A stretch of DNA of 64,000 nt from Pedobacter heparinus DSM 2366 (GTDB taxonomy: Bacteria > Bacteroidota > Bacteroidia > Sphingobacteriales > Sphingobacteriaceae). Both the position numbers and the translations under genes were made by a program. Below, piece by piece: positions 34,201 to 42,700 of the stretch. The stretch lies in assembly GCF_000023825.1 (NCBI RefSeq), contig NC_013061.1:1240001-1304000 (forward strand), written 5' to 3'. The first letter of the stretch is position 1; each line of letters opens with the position of its first letter. The notes below the pieces were generated by a model. It saw only the letters and a list, made by a program, of their open reading frames with translations. It did no database searches and was not told where the DNA came from.

Positions 34201-34788
34201 ATGATAAAAAGATTGAATAAAAGATTTTGGTTTCTGCTGGCGATTGATGCGATCAGATACTTGTTTATCCTGCTGTTTTTATATGCAGCGTTTAGCAAAG
34301 TTTGGGACTTTCAGAAGTTTAAGGTGCAGCTGGGGCAGTCGCCAATATTATCAGATTTTACTTTGCTGGTTGCACTGCTTGTGCCTGCGGTTGAAATTTT
34401 GATTGCTGTTGGTTTGGCTTTTAGAAAGACTTTGCTACCGGCCCTTTGGGCCAGCTATGGCTTGATGATCATGTTTAGCTTGTACATCATAGTGATTTTG
34501 AAGTTCAGTGACAGGCCGGTTTGCCATTGTGGTGGTGTTTTGGAGCAGATGCAATGGTCGGAGCATTTGTGGTTTAATGCAGGATTTGTGGGGTTGGGGG
34601 TATTAGGGTTGTGGTTGGGGTTTTACCACCGGTTTCGTGATGCTGGTACGCTAACCCGTCATCTCGAACCGCAGGGAGAGATCTCTTGTTTAGGCATAGT
34701 TCAAGAGATCCCTCGTCGCTGCGCTTCCCTAGGGATGACGGGGTGCGTTAAAGACGACCGCTTTAGGCATGATGACGAAGCGGTTTAA
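34201..34788 (+). CDS. MauE/DoxX-like membrane protein with repeat-derived C-terminus
   Basis: 195 residues. Four hydrophobic helices fill residues 15-150 (AIDAIRYLFILLFLYAAFSK, LLVALLVPAVEILIAVGLAF, LWASYGLMIMFSLYIIVILK, WFNAGFVGLGVLGLWLGFYH) with HCGG between helices 3 and 4, as in MauE/DoxX redox-associated proteins. The natural family end is near residue 152. The last 40 residues are encoded by an interspersed repeat (34655-34742) that has run into the frame. It is followed by a DUF6520-like gene, an arrangement known from this group. Confidence 0.75.
   Translation: MIKRLNKRFWFLLAIDAIRYLFILLFLYAAFSKVWDFQKFKVQLGQSPILSDFTLLVALLVPAVEILIAVGLAFRKTLLPALWASYGLMIMFSLYIIVILKFSDRPVCHCGGVLEQMQWSEHLWFNAGFVGLGVLGLWLGFYHRFRDAGTLTRHLEPQGEISCLGIVQEIPRRCASLGMTGCVKDDRFRHDDEAV
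34655..34742. repeat. Interspersed palindromic repeat inside the 3' end of the MauE-like gene
   Basis: CCCGTCAT at 34655-34662 and ATGACGGG at 34735-34742 close an element whose inside also pairs (GAGATCTCTTG with CAAGAGATCCC). Sequence of the type CGTCATCTCGAA…GGGATGACG is typical of dispersed extragenic palindromes in bacterial genomes. Here it is partly translated and has extended the upstream open frame. Confidence 0.7.
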
Positions 34789-34872
34789 AAATATTCAATG
34801 CGCGTTGAACAGGTGGAAGCCGAAAAACCTGATTAAAACAGAGTAGGCATTAATCTTATAATTTATAACAAA

Positions 34873-35133
34873 ATGAAAAAACAATTTTTCACATTCGTTA
34901 TTGCGGCCGTATGTGTCGCAAGCACTGTATTTGCGACTGCAAAACCAACAACAAGTGTTTTACTGGGATCGCCTTACAATGACCAGGGTGAATGTACTAC
35001 CCCGGGCAATGTAATTGGCACCTGTGATGTAAACTACACGGGCAATGCCTGCCAGTTGCTGGCCGGTGGTGATGCTTACCTGCAGGATACAGAGACTGGC
35101 CTTTGTACCATTCCACTGTACAGACAAAACTAG
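34873..35133 (+). CDS. DUF6520-like small exported protein
   Basis: 86 residues, signal peptide MKKQFFTFVIAAVCVASTVF with cleavage after TAFATA-like alanines. The mature region is short and contains four cysteines (GECTTPG, GTCDVNYTG, ACQLLAGG, GLCTIPLY), typical of the DUF6520-type proteins that sit next to MauE/TlpA genes in Pedobacter relatives. The family assignment is from memory of layout. It could be a substrate of periplasmic thiol exchange. A terminator follows. Confidence 0.65.
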   Translation: MKKQFFTFVIAAVCVASTVFATAKPTTSVLLGSPYNDQGECTTPGNVIGTCDVNYTGNACQLLAGGDAYLQDTETGLCTIPLYRQN

Positions 35134-35163
35134 ATATCCCAATTTAGTTGACATCCTTAAACG

Positions 35164-35181
35164 GCCCGCTGCATTAGCGGG
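35164..35181 (+). terminator. GC-rich terminator hairpin
   Basis: GCCCGCT (35164-35170) and AGCGGGC (35175-35181) form a 7-bp stem with a 4-base loop, followed by TGTTTATT. The T-run is interrupted, so strength is moderate. Confidence 0.6.
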
Positions 35182-35228
35182 CTGTTTATTCCAAACCTTG
35201 CTTTATATCCCATAATCCATTTGCCTAT

Positions 35229-36305
35229 ATGAGAAAATTCTACTACTTACTGATCATTGTTGCTGTACTTTCATCTTTACCTATTCTGTATTTAACCATC
35301 CGCTATGCGGTTAAACAGCGTGCTGCTACCTATAACTTTAAAAGGAACCTGCTTGGGGTGGTTAAAGGCCATAGGAACCTGCTTGGGGTGGTTAAAGGCC
35401 ATAAGGCCATCGATATAAAATACAATTCGTATTACCTGGCCGGTGAGGCTGGAAGTTCGGTTTACCTGGCCAGCGGAACGGCCATAGGTCATTTGCTGAA
35501 GGTTGGGCCTTTGTTAAGGGATACAGTAAGTATTAACCTTGAGCTGAACAGGCAGGAGGTAAAGTTAAAGGGCAGTTATAAGGCTTATGTAGATTCCAGT
35601 TCTTTTTACCTGTACAATGGATTGGAACGCAGCATCCTGAAAGGCATGACGGGTGTTTGGAAGGCAGCGGTGTATGGGATAAAGGCGCCATACTTTGCAC
35701 AGCTGCAACCTTTGGGTACACAAACGATGTTTTTCCGTTTTATAGACACCGATACCCGGGCCAATAGTTTGCGTAAGGTAACAGGGAACGGAGAAAGCAT
35801 GAGCAATACCGGGATATTTGAAAAGCAGGTAGATGGTTTGTTTTGCACGGATGGCATGCTGAGGTATAACCGGCAGCTGCACATGCTGACCTATGTGTAC
35901 CATTACCGCAACGAGATCTTGCTGATAGATACCAACCTGAACCTGGTAAAGAAAATAAAGACGATAGATCCGATTGATTCGGCCCGCTTTAAGGTAGACC
36001 AGCTGCGTGCTGAAAAGTCTTTCACTTTTGCTTCGCCTACTTTAATGGTAAATGCAAACTGTTCAAACCAGGGTAAATATTTGTTTGTGCAATCGAAACT
36101 GATGGGTAAGGATGAGGATTTGATGCTGTTCAGGAAAAGTGCGGCAATAGATGTGTATGATCTGGAGAAACAGGTATACTGTTATTCGTTTTACCTGCCC
36201 AAATATAAGGATGTACCCATAAGCAGTTTTAAGGTATTGGGAAACAGTTTGTATGCAGTGGCAGGGCAATACCTGACCAGGTATGCGCTGGAATTGCCGG
36301 AGTAA
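35229..36305 (+). CDS. Membrane-anchored protein of unknown function with a 10-residue duplication
   Basis: 358 residues. One N-terminal hydrophobic segment (YYLLIIVAVLSSLPILYLTI) anchors a large periplasmic domain with many short beta-strand pairs (GSSVYLASGTAIGHLLKVGP, GVWKAAVYGIKAPYFAQLQP, LDLKVKK-like LNLVKKIKTIDPIDSARFKV), consistent with a beta-propeller such as in BF3164-like proteins. That fold is inferred only. Residues 40-59 are two perfect copies of RNLLGVVKGH from a 30-base tandem repeat. It is the third gene of the MauE-DUF6520 cluster. Confidence 0.7.
   Translation: MRKFYYLLIIVAVLSSLPILYLTIRYAVKQRAATYNFKRNLLGVVKGHRNLLGVVKGHKAIDIKYNSYYLAGEAGSSVYLASGTAIGHLLKVGPLLRDTVSINLELNRQEVKLKGSYKAYVDSSSFYLYNGLERSILKGMTGVWKAAVYGIKAPYFAQLQPLGTQTMFFRFIDTDTRANSLRKVTGNGESMSNTGIFEKQVDGLFCTDGMLRYNRQLHMLTYVYHYRNEILLIDTNLNLVKKIKTIDPIDSARFKVDQLRAEKSFTFASPTLMVNANCSNQGKYLFVQSKLMGKDEDLMLFRKSAAIDVYDLEKQVYCYSFYLPKYKDVPISSFKVLGNSLYAVAGQYLTRYALELPE
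35343..35402 (+). repeat. Perfect 30-bp tandem duplication, two copies
   Basis: Bases 35343-35372 and 35373-35402 are identical. The unit is 30 bases, encoding ten residues, and begins AGGAACCTGCTTGGGGTGG. Its exactness indicates recent duplication or slippage; it keeps the frame. Confidence 0.9.
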
Positions 36306-36420
36306 CTATTATGGTCGATTTCCCGGAAGGGGCTGTGGGATAGTTCTTTGATTTATGATTTGGTGCAAAATTTTGAATATTGCATCAGTATTTTGTGATA
36401 ATAAATTAATTAAATTTCTT

Positions 36421-36452
36421 TTTGATTAATCAATCTCTTTTGTTTAGCTTTG
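36421..36452 (+). promoter_or_regulatory. Full Bacteroidetes-type promoter for the toxin-antitoxin pair
   Basis: TTTG at 36421-36424 and TAGCTTTG at 36445-36452 are separated by 20 bases, matching the -33 TTTG / -7 TAnnTTTG consensus. The antitoxin start is 51 bases after the -7 element. Confidence 0.65.
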
Positions 36453-36503
36453 CTTTAGCAGGGTGCAGATAATAGGATTTTTAAACTTAAATAACGAAAT
36501 TTG

Positions 36504-36770
36504 ATGAAATACCAATTGATTATGCCATCGTCTATAGATCATTTAAGGAATGCTATAATTGATAAGCTCATGGCTATTTCTGATAAAGACTATTTAACTG
36601 CATTAAATAAGCTTATAGAAACTGCAGTGGCAAACAATGCGGCTGATAATTCAGACAAAGAAGAACTGCCAAAACATGTAGTTGAGGGGATTAAAAGAGG
36701 GCAGGCAGATATGCAGGCAGGTCGCAGCATTTCACTCGAAGAGTTTAAACAAAAGCTAGCTGCGAAATAG
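36504..36770 (+). CDS. Antitoxin-like protein of a type II toxin-antitoxin pair
   Basis: 88 residues from ATG at 36504 (MKYQLIMPSSIDHLRNAIID); the TTG at 36501 is not used. It has a helical start, an acidic middle (NNAADNSDKEELPKHVVEGI) and a GQADMQAGRSISLEEFKQKL end, typical of antitoxins paired with RelE/ParE toxins. Its TAG overlaps the toxin's GTG by one base, so the two are co-translated. The antitoxin probably represses its own promoter at 36421-36452. Confidence 0.8.
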   Translation: MKYQLIMPSSIDHLRNAIIDKLMAISDKDYLTALNKLIETAVANNAADNSDKEELPKHVVEGIKRGQADMQAGRSISLEEFKQKLAAK

Positions 36771-37057
36771 TGAGTCACCCAATTTCAGTCTCAAAAACTG
36801 CTTTAGAAACTTTTGAGACAATTCGGAATCAAATACGGGAGCGTTTGGGAAAAAAAGCAGTTGAAGATTTTGAACGAAACACAATTAAGATTTTGACGCT
36901 TATACAACAATCGCCCTATATGTATAAGGAAACGGAACTAAATCCTAATATTAGAAAAGGGTTAATCAAGAAAGTATCATCTGTATTTTATGAAATTAAA
37001 TCGGACAGAATAGAAGTTCTTTTTTTCTGGGATAACAGACAGGAACCGATGTTGTGA
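36770..37057 (+). CDS. RelE/ParE-family toxin
   Basis: 95 residues with a GTG start (VSHPISVSKTALETFETIRN, written as Met when translated) overlapping the antitoxin stop. The middle carries the typical helical pair and basic strand pattern (QQSPYMYKETELNPNIRKGL, KVSSVFYEIKSDRIEVLFFW). A C-terminal FWDNRQEP matches the end often seen in RelE/ParE-like proteins. The target, ribosome-associated mRNA or gyrase, cannot be told from sequence. Confidence 0.85.
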   Translation: MSHPISVSKTALETFETIRNQIRERLGKKAVEDFERNTIKILTLIQQSPYMYKETELNPNIRKGLIKKVSSVFYEIKSDRIEVLFFWDNRQEPML

Positions 37058-37131
37058 GTTGCTTTTGTAATCTGCAAAAGCGAAGGTGCCGGAATGATCG
37101 GGCCTTCAATTGAAATTAACGTTTAAACATA

Positions 37132-37488
37132 ATGGGCAATAATGAATTGTTGCTTAACATTTACAAGATGAAAGACCGGCAGGCTTGCCTGGTTTTTAAA
37201 AGCACGGGTAAGCCCTGTAAGCTCTTTAACTTAATAGAAGTACTGCACTTTGCAGGCGAAATGAAACTATTAAGTGCAGCAATGGATACCGGAGCCGCAC
37301 AAAACTATGCTTATACTTTACGGAGTGCCGATGGGCTGGAACGCAGGTTAATCTGTTGTTTTGTACAGGAGGTGGTAAAACTGGAGCTTTGGTTTAAAGC
37401 GCAGCTGAAGTTTAGCTGGCAGGGCACGGCAAAGGAGTTCCGCGCTGCAGTAGATAGGATGCTAGCGAAACTGCCGCACTTCTTTTAA
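37132..37488 (+). CDS. Small protein of unknown function
   Basis: 118 residues, no signal peptide (MGNNELLLNIYKMKDRQACL). It is mixed alpha/beta with GAAQNYAYTLRSADGLERRL and LELWFKAQLKFSWQGTAKEF. Composition is soluble and basic. It lies between the toxin-antitoxin pair and a DUF6266 gene; no family recognised. Confidence 0.55.
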   Translation: MGNNELLLNIYKMKDRQACLVFKSTGKPCKLFNLIEVLHFAGEMKLLSAAMDTGAAQNYAYTLRSADGLERRLICCFVQEVVKLELWFKAQLKFSWQGTAKEFRAAVDRMLAKLPHFF

Positions 37489-37579
37489 AAAAACTGGCAT
37501 GATGCCAGGCTGATGCTATCGTTGCTAACCACAGCTAAAAAAGGTTGCAAACGTCAATGAACCCATAAAATTTAAAGAC

Positions 37580-38221
37580 ATGGGCAAGTACAAAAAGGGC
37601 ATCCTCGGCCCCTTCAGAGGAAAGGTTGGCACGACCGTAGGATCTAGCTGGAACGGAATTTTTTACCTGAAAAGTTTACCAGATTTTGGGGACTATGTGC
37701 CCAGCACAGCACAGTTAAATGTGCAGGCCAAAATGGCCTTTGTAACCGGCTTTTTGAAGCCACTTAAACCACTGCTGAACATAGGTTATAAGCTGTTTAA
37801 CAAGGGCATTACGCCTATGAACAAGGCAACTTCTTATCACCTGAAGAATGCGGTTACGGGTAGCAGTACCCTGAACTATGCCATTGATTATACCAAGGTA
37901 ATGATCAGTGAAGGCAATTTGCCTGTAGCCGATGATCCTGAGGTGAACGTTACAGTTGCCAACCAGCTGAACTTTAGCTGGGTTGACGATTCGGACCCGG
38001 AGAGTACCAACGATACGGATATGCTTACTGTACTGGCGATTAACCCCACAAAAGGGAATTATACCAAAAAGGTTAATGCTGTACCAAGATCGGCCCAAGC
38101 TTATGTGCTTCCGGTACCAGGGTATAGTGGTGATGAGGTGCAGGTGTATCTGTTTTTTGTAAGTGCTGATGGTAAGCAAGTGAGTGATAGTGTGTATGTA
38201 GGGGAGTTTATAGTGCTTTAA
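37580..38221 (+). CDS. DUF6266-family protein
   Basis: 213 residues beginning MGKYKKGILGPFRGKVGTTV and GSSWNGIFYLKSLPDFG, the hallmark N-terminus of this Bacteroidetes family, followed by KPLLNIGYKLFNKGITPMNK, ATSYHLKNAVTGSS and a beta-rich C-terminal half (YVLPVPGYSGDEVQVYLFFV, ending VYVGEFIVL). The function is unknown. It has no signal peptide. A second, frameshifted family member lies 700 bases downstream, and a helical protein is encoded between them. Confidence 0.85.
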   Translation: MGKYKKGILGPFRGKVGTTVGSSWNGIFYLKSLPDFGDYVPSTAQLNVQAKMAFVTGFLKPLKPLLNIGYKLFNKGITPMNKATSYHLKNAVTGSSTLNYAIDYTKVMISEGNLPVADDPEVNVTVANQLNFSWVDDSDPESTNDTDMLTVLAINPTKGNYTKKVNAVPRSAQAYVLPVPGYSGDEVQVYLFFVSADGKQVSDSVYVGEFIVL

Positions 38222-38228
38222 TTTAAAG

Positions 38229-38249
38229 GGGTGGTGCGCGGCACCACCC
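38229..38249. terminator. Strong GC-rich hairpin after the first DUF6266 gene
   Basis: GGGTGGTGC (38229-38237), a GCG loop and GCACCACCC (38241-38249) make a perfect 9-bp stem. It is followed by TTGATT and not a T-run, so it may be a weak terminator or an mRNA-stabilising hairpin. Confidence 0.5.
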
Positions 38250-38283
38250 TTGATTGCTAACATTAAAAGTTGATGATGCTGTT

Positions 38284-38916
38284 ATGAACCATTTACAAAC
38301 AACAATTAACCATACCGCCTGGCACCTGATGAACTTTATGATGATGCAGATTATCGGGTATTGTTTCAGGCTTGCATTTGAAAAGGAACTGTCCGATTTG
38401 AAAGGCCTTGTTCATCCCGATTCGTTTTGCGAAATGGAAAACGACAAACGTGGTGGCATAGATATAGAACTGGAACTGCTGGATGCTTTGGAAGACGAGT
38501 CTAACAGGGTATTGTTGGATTCTATACACCGGATTGTGAATTGCCGGAATGTACTGGCGATGATCAATAACATAGACCCGGAAAAAGCTTTGGTAGATAA
38601 GCTGGCCATTCAGTACGCCAATAACATACATGAGTTTGGTGAGATAATGCCCGAAGATTGTAGCGATTACAATACCCTGGTGCTTTGGGGGTACGAGCTG
38701 TATATGGATATGTTTTACCAGTTGTACCTCTGTTCGGAGATGTTTAACCAGGGCACCACAAATGTAGTGACCAAAAAAGCGTATGATGAATTTAATGCTG
38801 CGCTTGATCAGTTGATGATGGGAAACCTGGTTCCGGAAAATAAGAATGCGCAGCTGCTATTGGGCCTTATTGAAGACTTGCAGGAAGATTGTGACAGGAT
38901 TTTTGAAAACGACTAA
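38284..38916 (+). CDS. Helical protein of unknown function between two DUF6266 genes
   Basis: 210 residues from ATG at 38284 (MNHLQTTINHTAWHLMNFMM); the TTG at 38254 is less likely because it lies just after the hairpin. It is predominantly helical with acidic patches (GGIDIELELLDALEDESNRV, DLQEDCDRIFEND end) and several Met-rich stretches. No signal peptide. Its position between two related DUF6266 genes and a shared direction suggest a functional link. No family recognised. Confidence 0.6.
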   Translation: MNHLQTTINHTAWHLMNFMMMQIIGYCFRLAFEKELSDLKGLVHPDSFCEMENDKRGGIDIELELLDALEDESNRVLLDSIHRIVNCRNVLAMINNIDPEKALVDKLAIQYANNIHEFGEIMPEDCSDYNTLVLWGYELYMDMFYQLYLCSEMFNQGTTNVVTKKAYDEFNAALDQLMMGNLVPENKNAQLLLGLIEDLQEDCDRIFEND

Positions 38917-38926
38917 ATTTTAAGAA

Positions 38927-39567
38927 ATGGCTAGGTATAAAAATGGAATAAACGGGCCATTTAGTGGCAAAATAGGTAATGCGGTAGGAGTAAATTACCG
39001 CGGTATTGATTACATGCGCAGTTTACCAGAGTTTACGCAAAAACAGCCAACAGTAAAACAACTGAATCAGCGTGTTCTGCTGGCTATGGTAAGTAGCTGG
39101 CTGGCACCTTTAAAAGCGCTGATATGGATTGGCTATCAGGTTTTTACCGGCAGTAAAACACCAATGAACGGCTGTGTGTCCTTTCATTTAAAAGAGGCGG
39201 TTACAGGTAATTCGGCCGCCGATTATGCCATCAACTTTGCAAAGGCCGTGTTTAGCCGCGGAGAGTTATTGATCTCTTTAATTAATCAGGTATTGGTGTT
39301 AATTGATGGGATACTGCGCATTGAATGGGACAATGCCTTGCCCTCGGCTTTTAACAGGGATGACGATAAGGTTAATGTGGTTATTTACAATCCGGCAAAG
39401 CAGAAGTTTGTAACCTTTAAGGATGTGGCACAAAGAGGGGATAAGCAGGTGGATTTACAGCTGCCGGCAAACTTTACCGGGGATAGCCTGCATGTATGCA
39501 CTATGTAAATGTGGAAGGAAATGCGGTGAGCACGACGGTTTATATTGGCGAGCATTTGCTGGCTTGA
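38927..39567 (+). pseudogene. Second DUF6266-family gene, frameshifted near its end
   Basis: The first 189 codons match the family (MARYKNGINGPFSGKIGNAV, NYRGIDYMRSLPEF, GYQVFTGSKTPMNGCVSFHL) and closely parallel the gene at 37580. The frame stops at 39506-39508 after LHVCTM. The next frame continues exactly as the family should (MHYVNVEGNAVSTTVYIGEH, then LLA, stop 39565-39567). One missing base near 39495 explains this. If it is not a sequencing error, the protein lacks its last strands. Confidence 0.75.
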
Positions 39568-39723
39568 GGTTCTTTTTTGTGTTTTTAGGAGGGGAACGGT
39601 ATAGCATATTGCCCAGGTAATTTTGGAAAAGCCAATCGGACTTAGTGGAGATGTTTTCGAAATGTGTGTTTCTATGGGCTTGGTGCGTGTTTTTTAGCAG
39701 AAATGTTTAGCAGAAAATTTTTT

Positions 39724-39766
39724 TTCAAAAAAAAGTAGAGTGCAGGGGCGCTGCACTCTGGTTTTT
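39724..39766 (+). promoter_or_regulatory. Leader hairpin, copy 3, in front of the RHS locus
   Basis: An A-run and GT lead into AGAGTGCAG (39737-39745), a GGGCG loop and CTGCACTCT (39751-39759), then GGTTTTTT. Its A-run plus 9-bp stem is the same as in copy 1 at 1783, but the AATATTGTCTGGTTCAG segment after the hairpin is absent. It lies 41 bases before the start of the first RHS gene and about 160 bases after the DUF6266 remnant. Confidence 0.7.
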
Positions 39767-39799
39767 TAGGTTTGGGGAGTTCTGTTAAGTATCAGCAGG

Positions 39800-42700
39800 A
39801 TGATTATTAACATGAAAGTATTTATGTATATGAAGCACTTCGAAAAAAAATGGATTAAAACTATCGCTGTAATGTTTTGTTTTTTTATGCCTTTTATAGG
39901 ATATACACAAACATCGCAAACAAATATAATAGCTCCCTCACCAACAGCCGCGGCACTTGGTAAGTACGGGGATATGCCAGTATCTACCTATACCGGCATA
40001 CCCAATATTAGTATTCCATTATATAATGTAACAAGTGGGAGTTTGAACCTTCCATTGAGTTTAAGTTATCATGCTTCCGGGATACGGGTAGAGGAAGAAG
40101 CTTCCTGGTGTGGTTTGGGCTGGAGCCTAATTTCTGGCGGGGTTATCACAAGGTCTGTTAGAGGACTGGATGATCTTGCAATAAGTTCCGGTTATACCTC
40201 ATATCCTGATTACATTTTACCGGTTACAGCAAATGAGTCGAATGATTATTTGCCAGGCAGTAATATTTGGAGCGATCTTTATTATTTCCGAGATGTGCAT
40301 GGTGGTGCTAAAGATGCAGAACCTGATGTATTTTACTTTAATTTTTCAGGTCATTCTGGTAAATTCTTTATAAACCAGAAGGCGAATATAAATGCTCCAT
40401 ACACTTTTAATGTAGAATCACAGGAGAAAATAAAGATCAGTGTAGCACTAACGGGAGATAAATATGTATGGACTTTTATAACCGCTGATGGTACAAAATA
40501 TATATTTGGCACAGAAGAAAAGACACAGACATTTAATGGGTCGTTTAACTATTACGAACCGTCCCCAGATGCAATACCAGGAGATTACAATCCTAAAATC
40601 ATTACTTCATCGTGGTATCTGGATAAGATTATTTCACCGAATGGCGATGCCATTGATTTTGTGTATACGGCTCCATCTTTAAAGGGAAGCAGAAAAGCGA
40701 TCAGTAAAAGTGAAGAACGAATCTATGTACTAGGGGTCACATCAAATGGTACTCCCGGCTGCCCGCCTGACCCAATCCCTCCCAGACATTCCTATATGAG
40801 CTCTTTAAGTATAGTTTTTGATGTCTATCTGAGCGAGATCAATTTTAAGAATGGAAATATTAAATTTAATACTTCTGATAGAAATGACCTTCAACCTATG
40901 CCCGGCAGTTCAATGCCTAAGAAACTGGATAATATAGTTATATCGGCAGTAGGGCTTGATGGAGGACTACAAGTAATTAAGGAATTTGAATTTGGATATG
41001 ATTATTTTTTGAATTCGGATGCACATTTAAGCTATACTTTAGCGCCGGGGGTGCCTACATATAGCTATTCTACCACTTATAGTGGTAAGCGGTTAAAGTT
41101 ATTAAGTTTAAGAGAAAAAAACGGTTCAGTTCTCTCTTCTCCTTATGAGTTTTCTTACCAAACTACTTCATATGTTTATGGAGATATACCCGACAAGTAT
41201 TCTAAATCCAGAGATCACTGGGGCTTTTTTAATAATGCAAATAACGTTAAAATCCAGGATCCCATTAGTACTTACGGATATGTAAGCACGTTATTGCCTC
41301 CTTATCTTGATGTTGCTGCAAATAAATATTATACCGGTGCTGACAGAAAAATTAATGAGGAGCAAATTACCTTGGGCATGTTGAAGGATATTAAATATCC
41401 TACAGGTGGTACAACGAGTTTTGTTTACGAAAGTAATGATTATTCAAACTTCCCACCTGAAAACAGGAGGGATACAATTAGTCATGTACTATTAGCTGTT
41501 GGGGAACTCGTTCCGCCGGAAGAACTGGAGGATCCAGTTATTGTAGGAACTGCCAATATTAATATGAGTGAAACAGCACTTGTTAATTTACTAGGTTATG
41601 CCTTTTATTCTGAGGAATACTGTAATAATCCTTTATCTCCATATGGTGGTACTTGCTCCGTAACTATTAAAAATACAGGGACTACGCCATATTTTCTTAA
41701 GACGATTGTACCCGTTTTTGATTGTAATAGTGGGGGAGCTGCTATTACCCAATCTGTTAGTTTACCAGCAGGAACTTATGAAATAAAAGTATTTGCAGAT
41801 GCATATGCCGTAATTGGATTTTCAGCAACATATGAACAAATACTTGCCGAGCCATTACTATCCAAGAAAGGTGGAGGTGTACGTATTTTAAGAACCATTG
41901 ATTACGACGGTATAGACCATGCCAACGATGTTATTAAAAAATACAAGTATACCCGTACAGAAAACAACATTGAAAAGTCCAGTGGACGTTTAATGACACC
42001 CCTAAATTATGAATATCTATATAGTATGCAAGGAACCAGAGGATGTGGAGATTCTGGCTCCGGAGTTGTTTTTGAGGCCACTTATCTTAGCAGGTCTTCC
42101 CAATCTAATATAGCGATGGGAAATTCTGCACAGGGGAATCCTATTGGATATAATGTTGTAACAGTATTGAATGGAGAAAATGGGGAAAATGGAAAAACCG
42201 TTTATACCTATAGAAATGGTGCTGAAGAATTAAGCAGTTCTTTTTTTCCTAACATCCCCAATCAGCCAAATCCTGGAAATGGGTATTTGCTAAATCAAAC
42301 AGATTATAAAGCAGTTCAAGGTGGCCTCTTTCGGAAAGTTAAGGAAATCCGAAAAGAATATATAGATGAGCCAGATTTAAAGCGAACTGTAAAAGGATTC
42401 AGGATGATGGGTGGGGAAACAATTGATGGGGCTATTTTAAATGGGACACCTTATGTGCCGCCAATTAAATTCTATGATAGCGTTTCTGAATGGTGGCATC
42501 CATTAATAGATACGGTAATAACTTATGATCCAAATGATGAATCGAAATTTTCGTTGGCCACTACAGAATATTTCTATGAGAACCTTACACATCAGCAACT
42601 CACTAAAACTATACAGAGCCAGAGTGACGGTAGTAAGATTATAACCAAATATACTTATCCAGCTGATTATGTTTCTATAAATACCGGAACTATTGGTTAT

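Noticed and set aside
38254..38283. TTG start for the helical gene between the DUF6266 genes
   Set aside because: It begins within bases of a strong hairpin and adds ten residues without support; ATG at 38284 is simpler.
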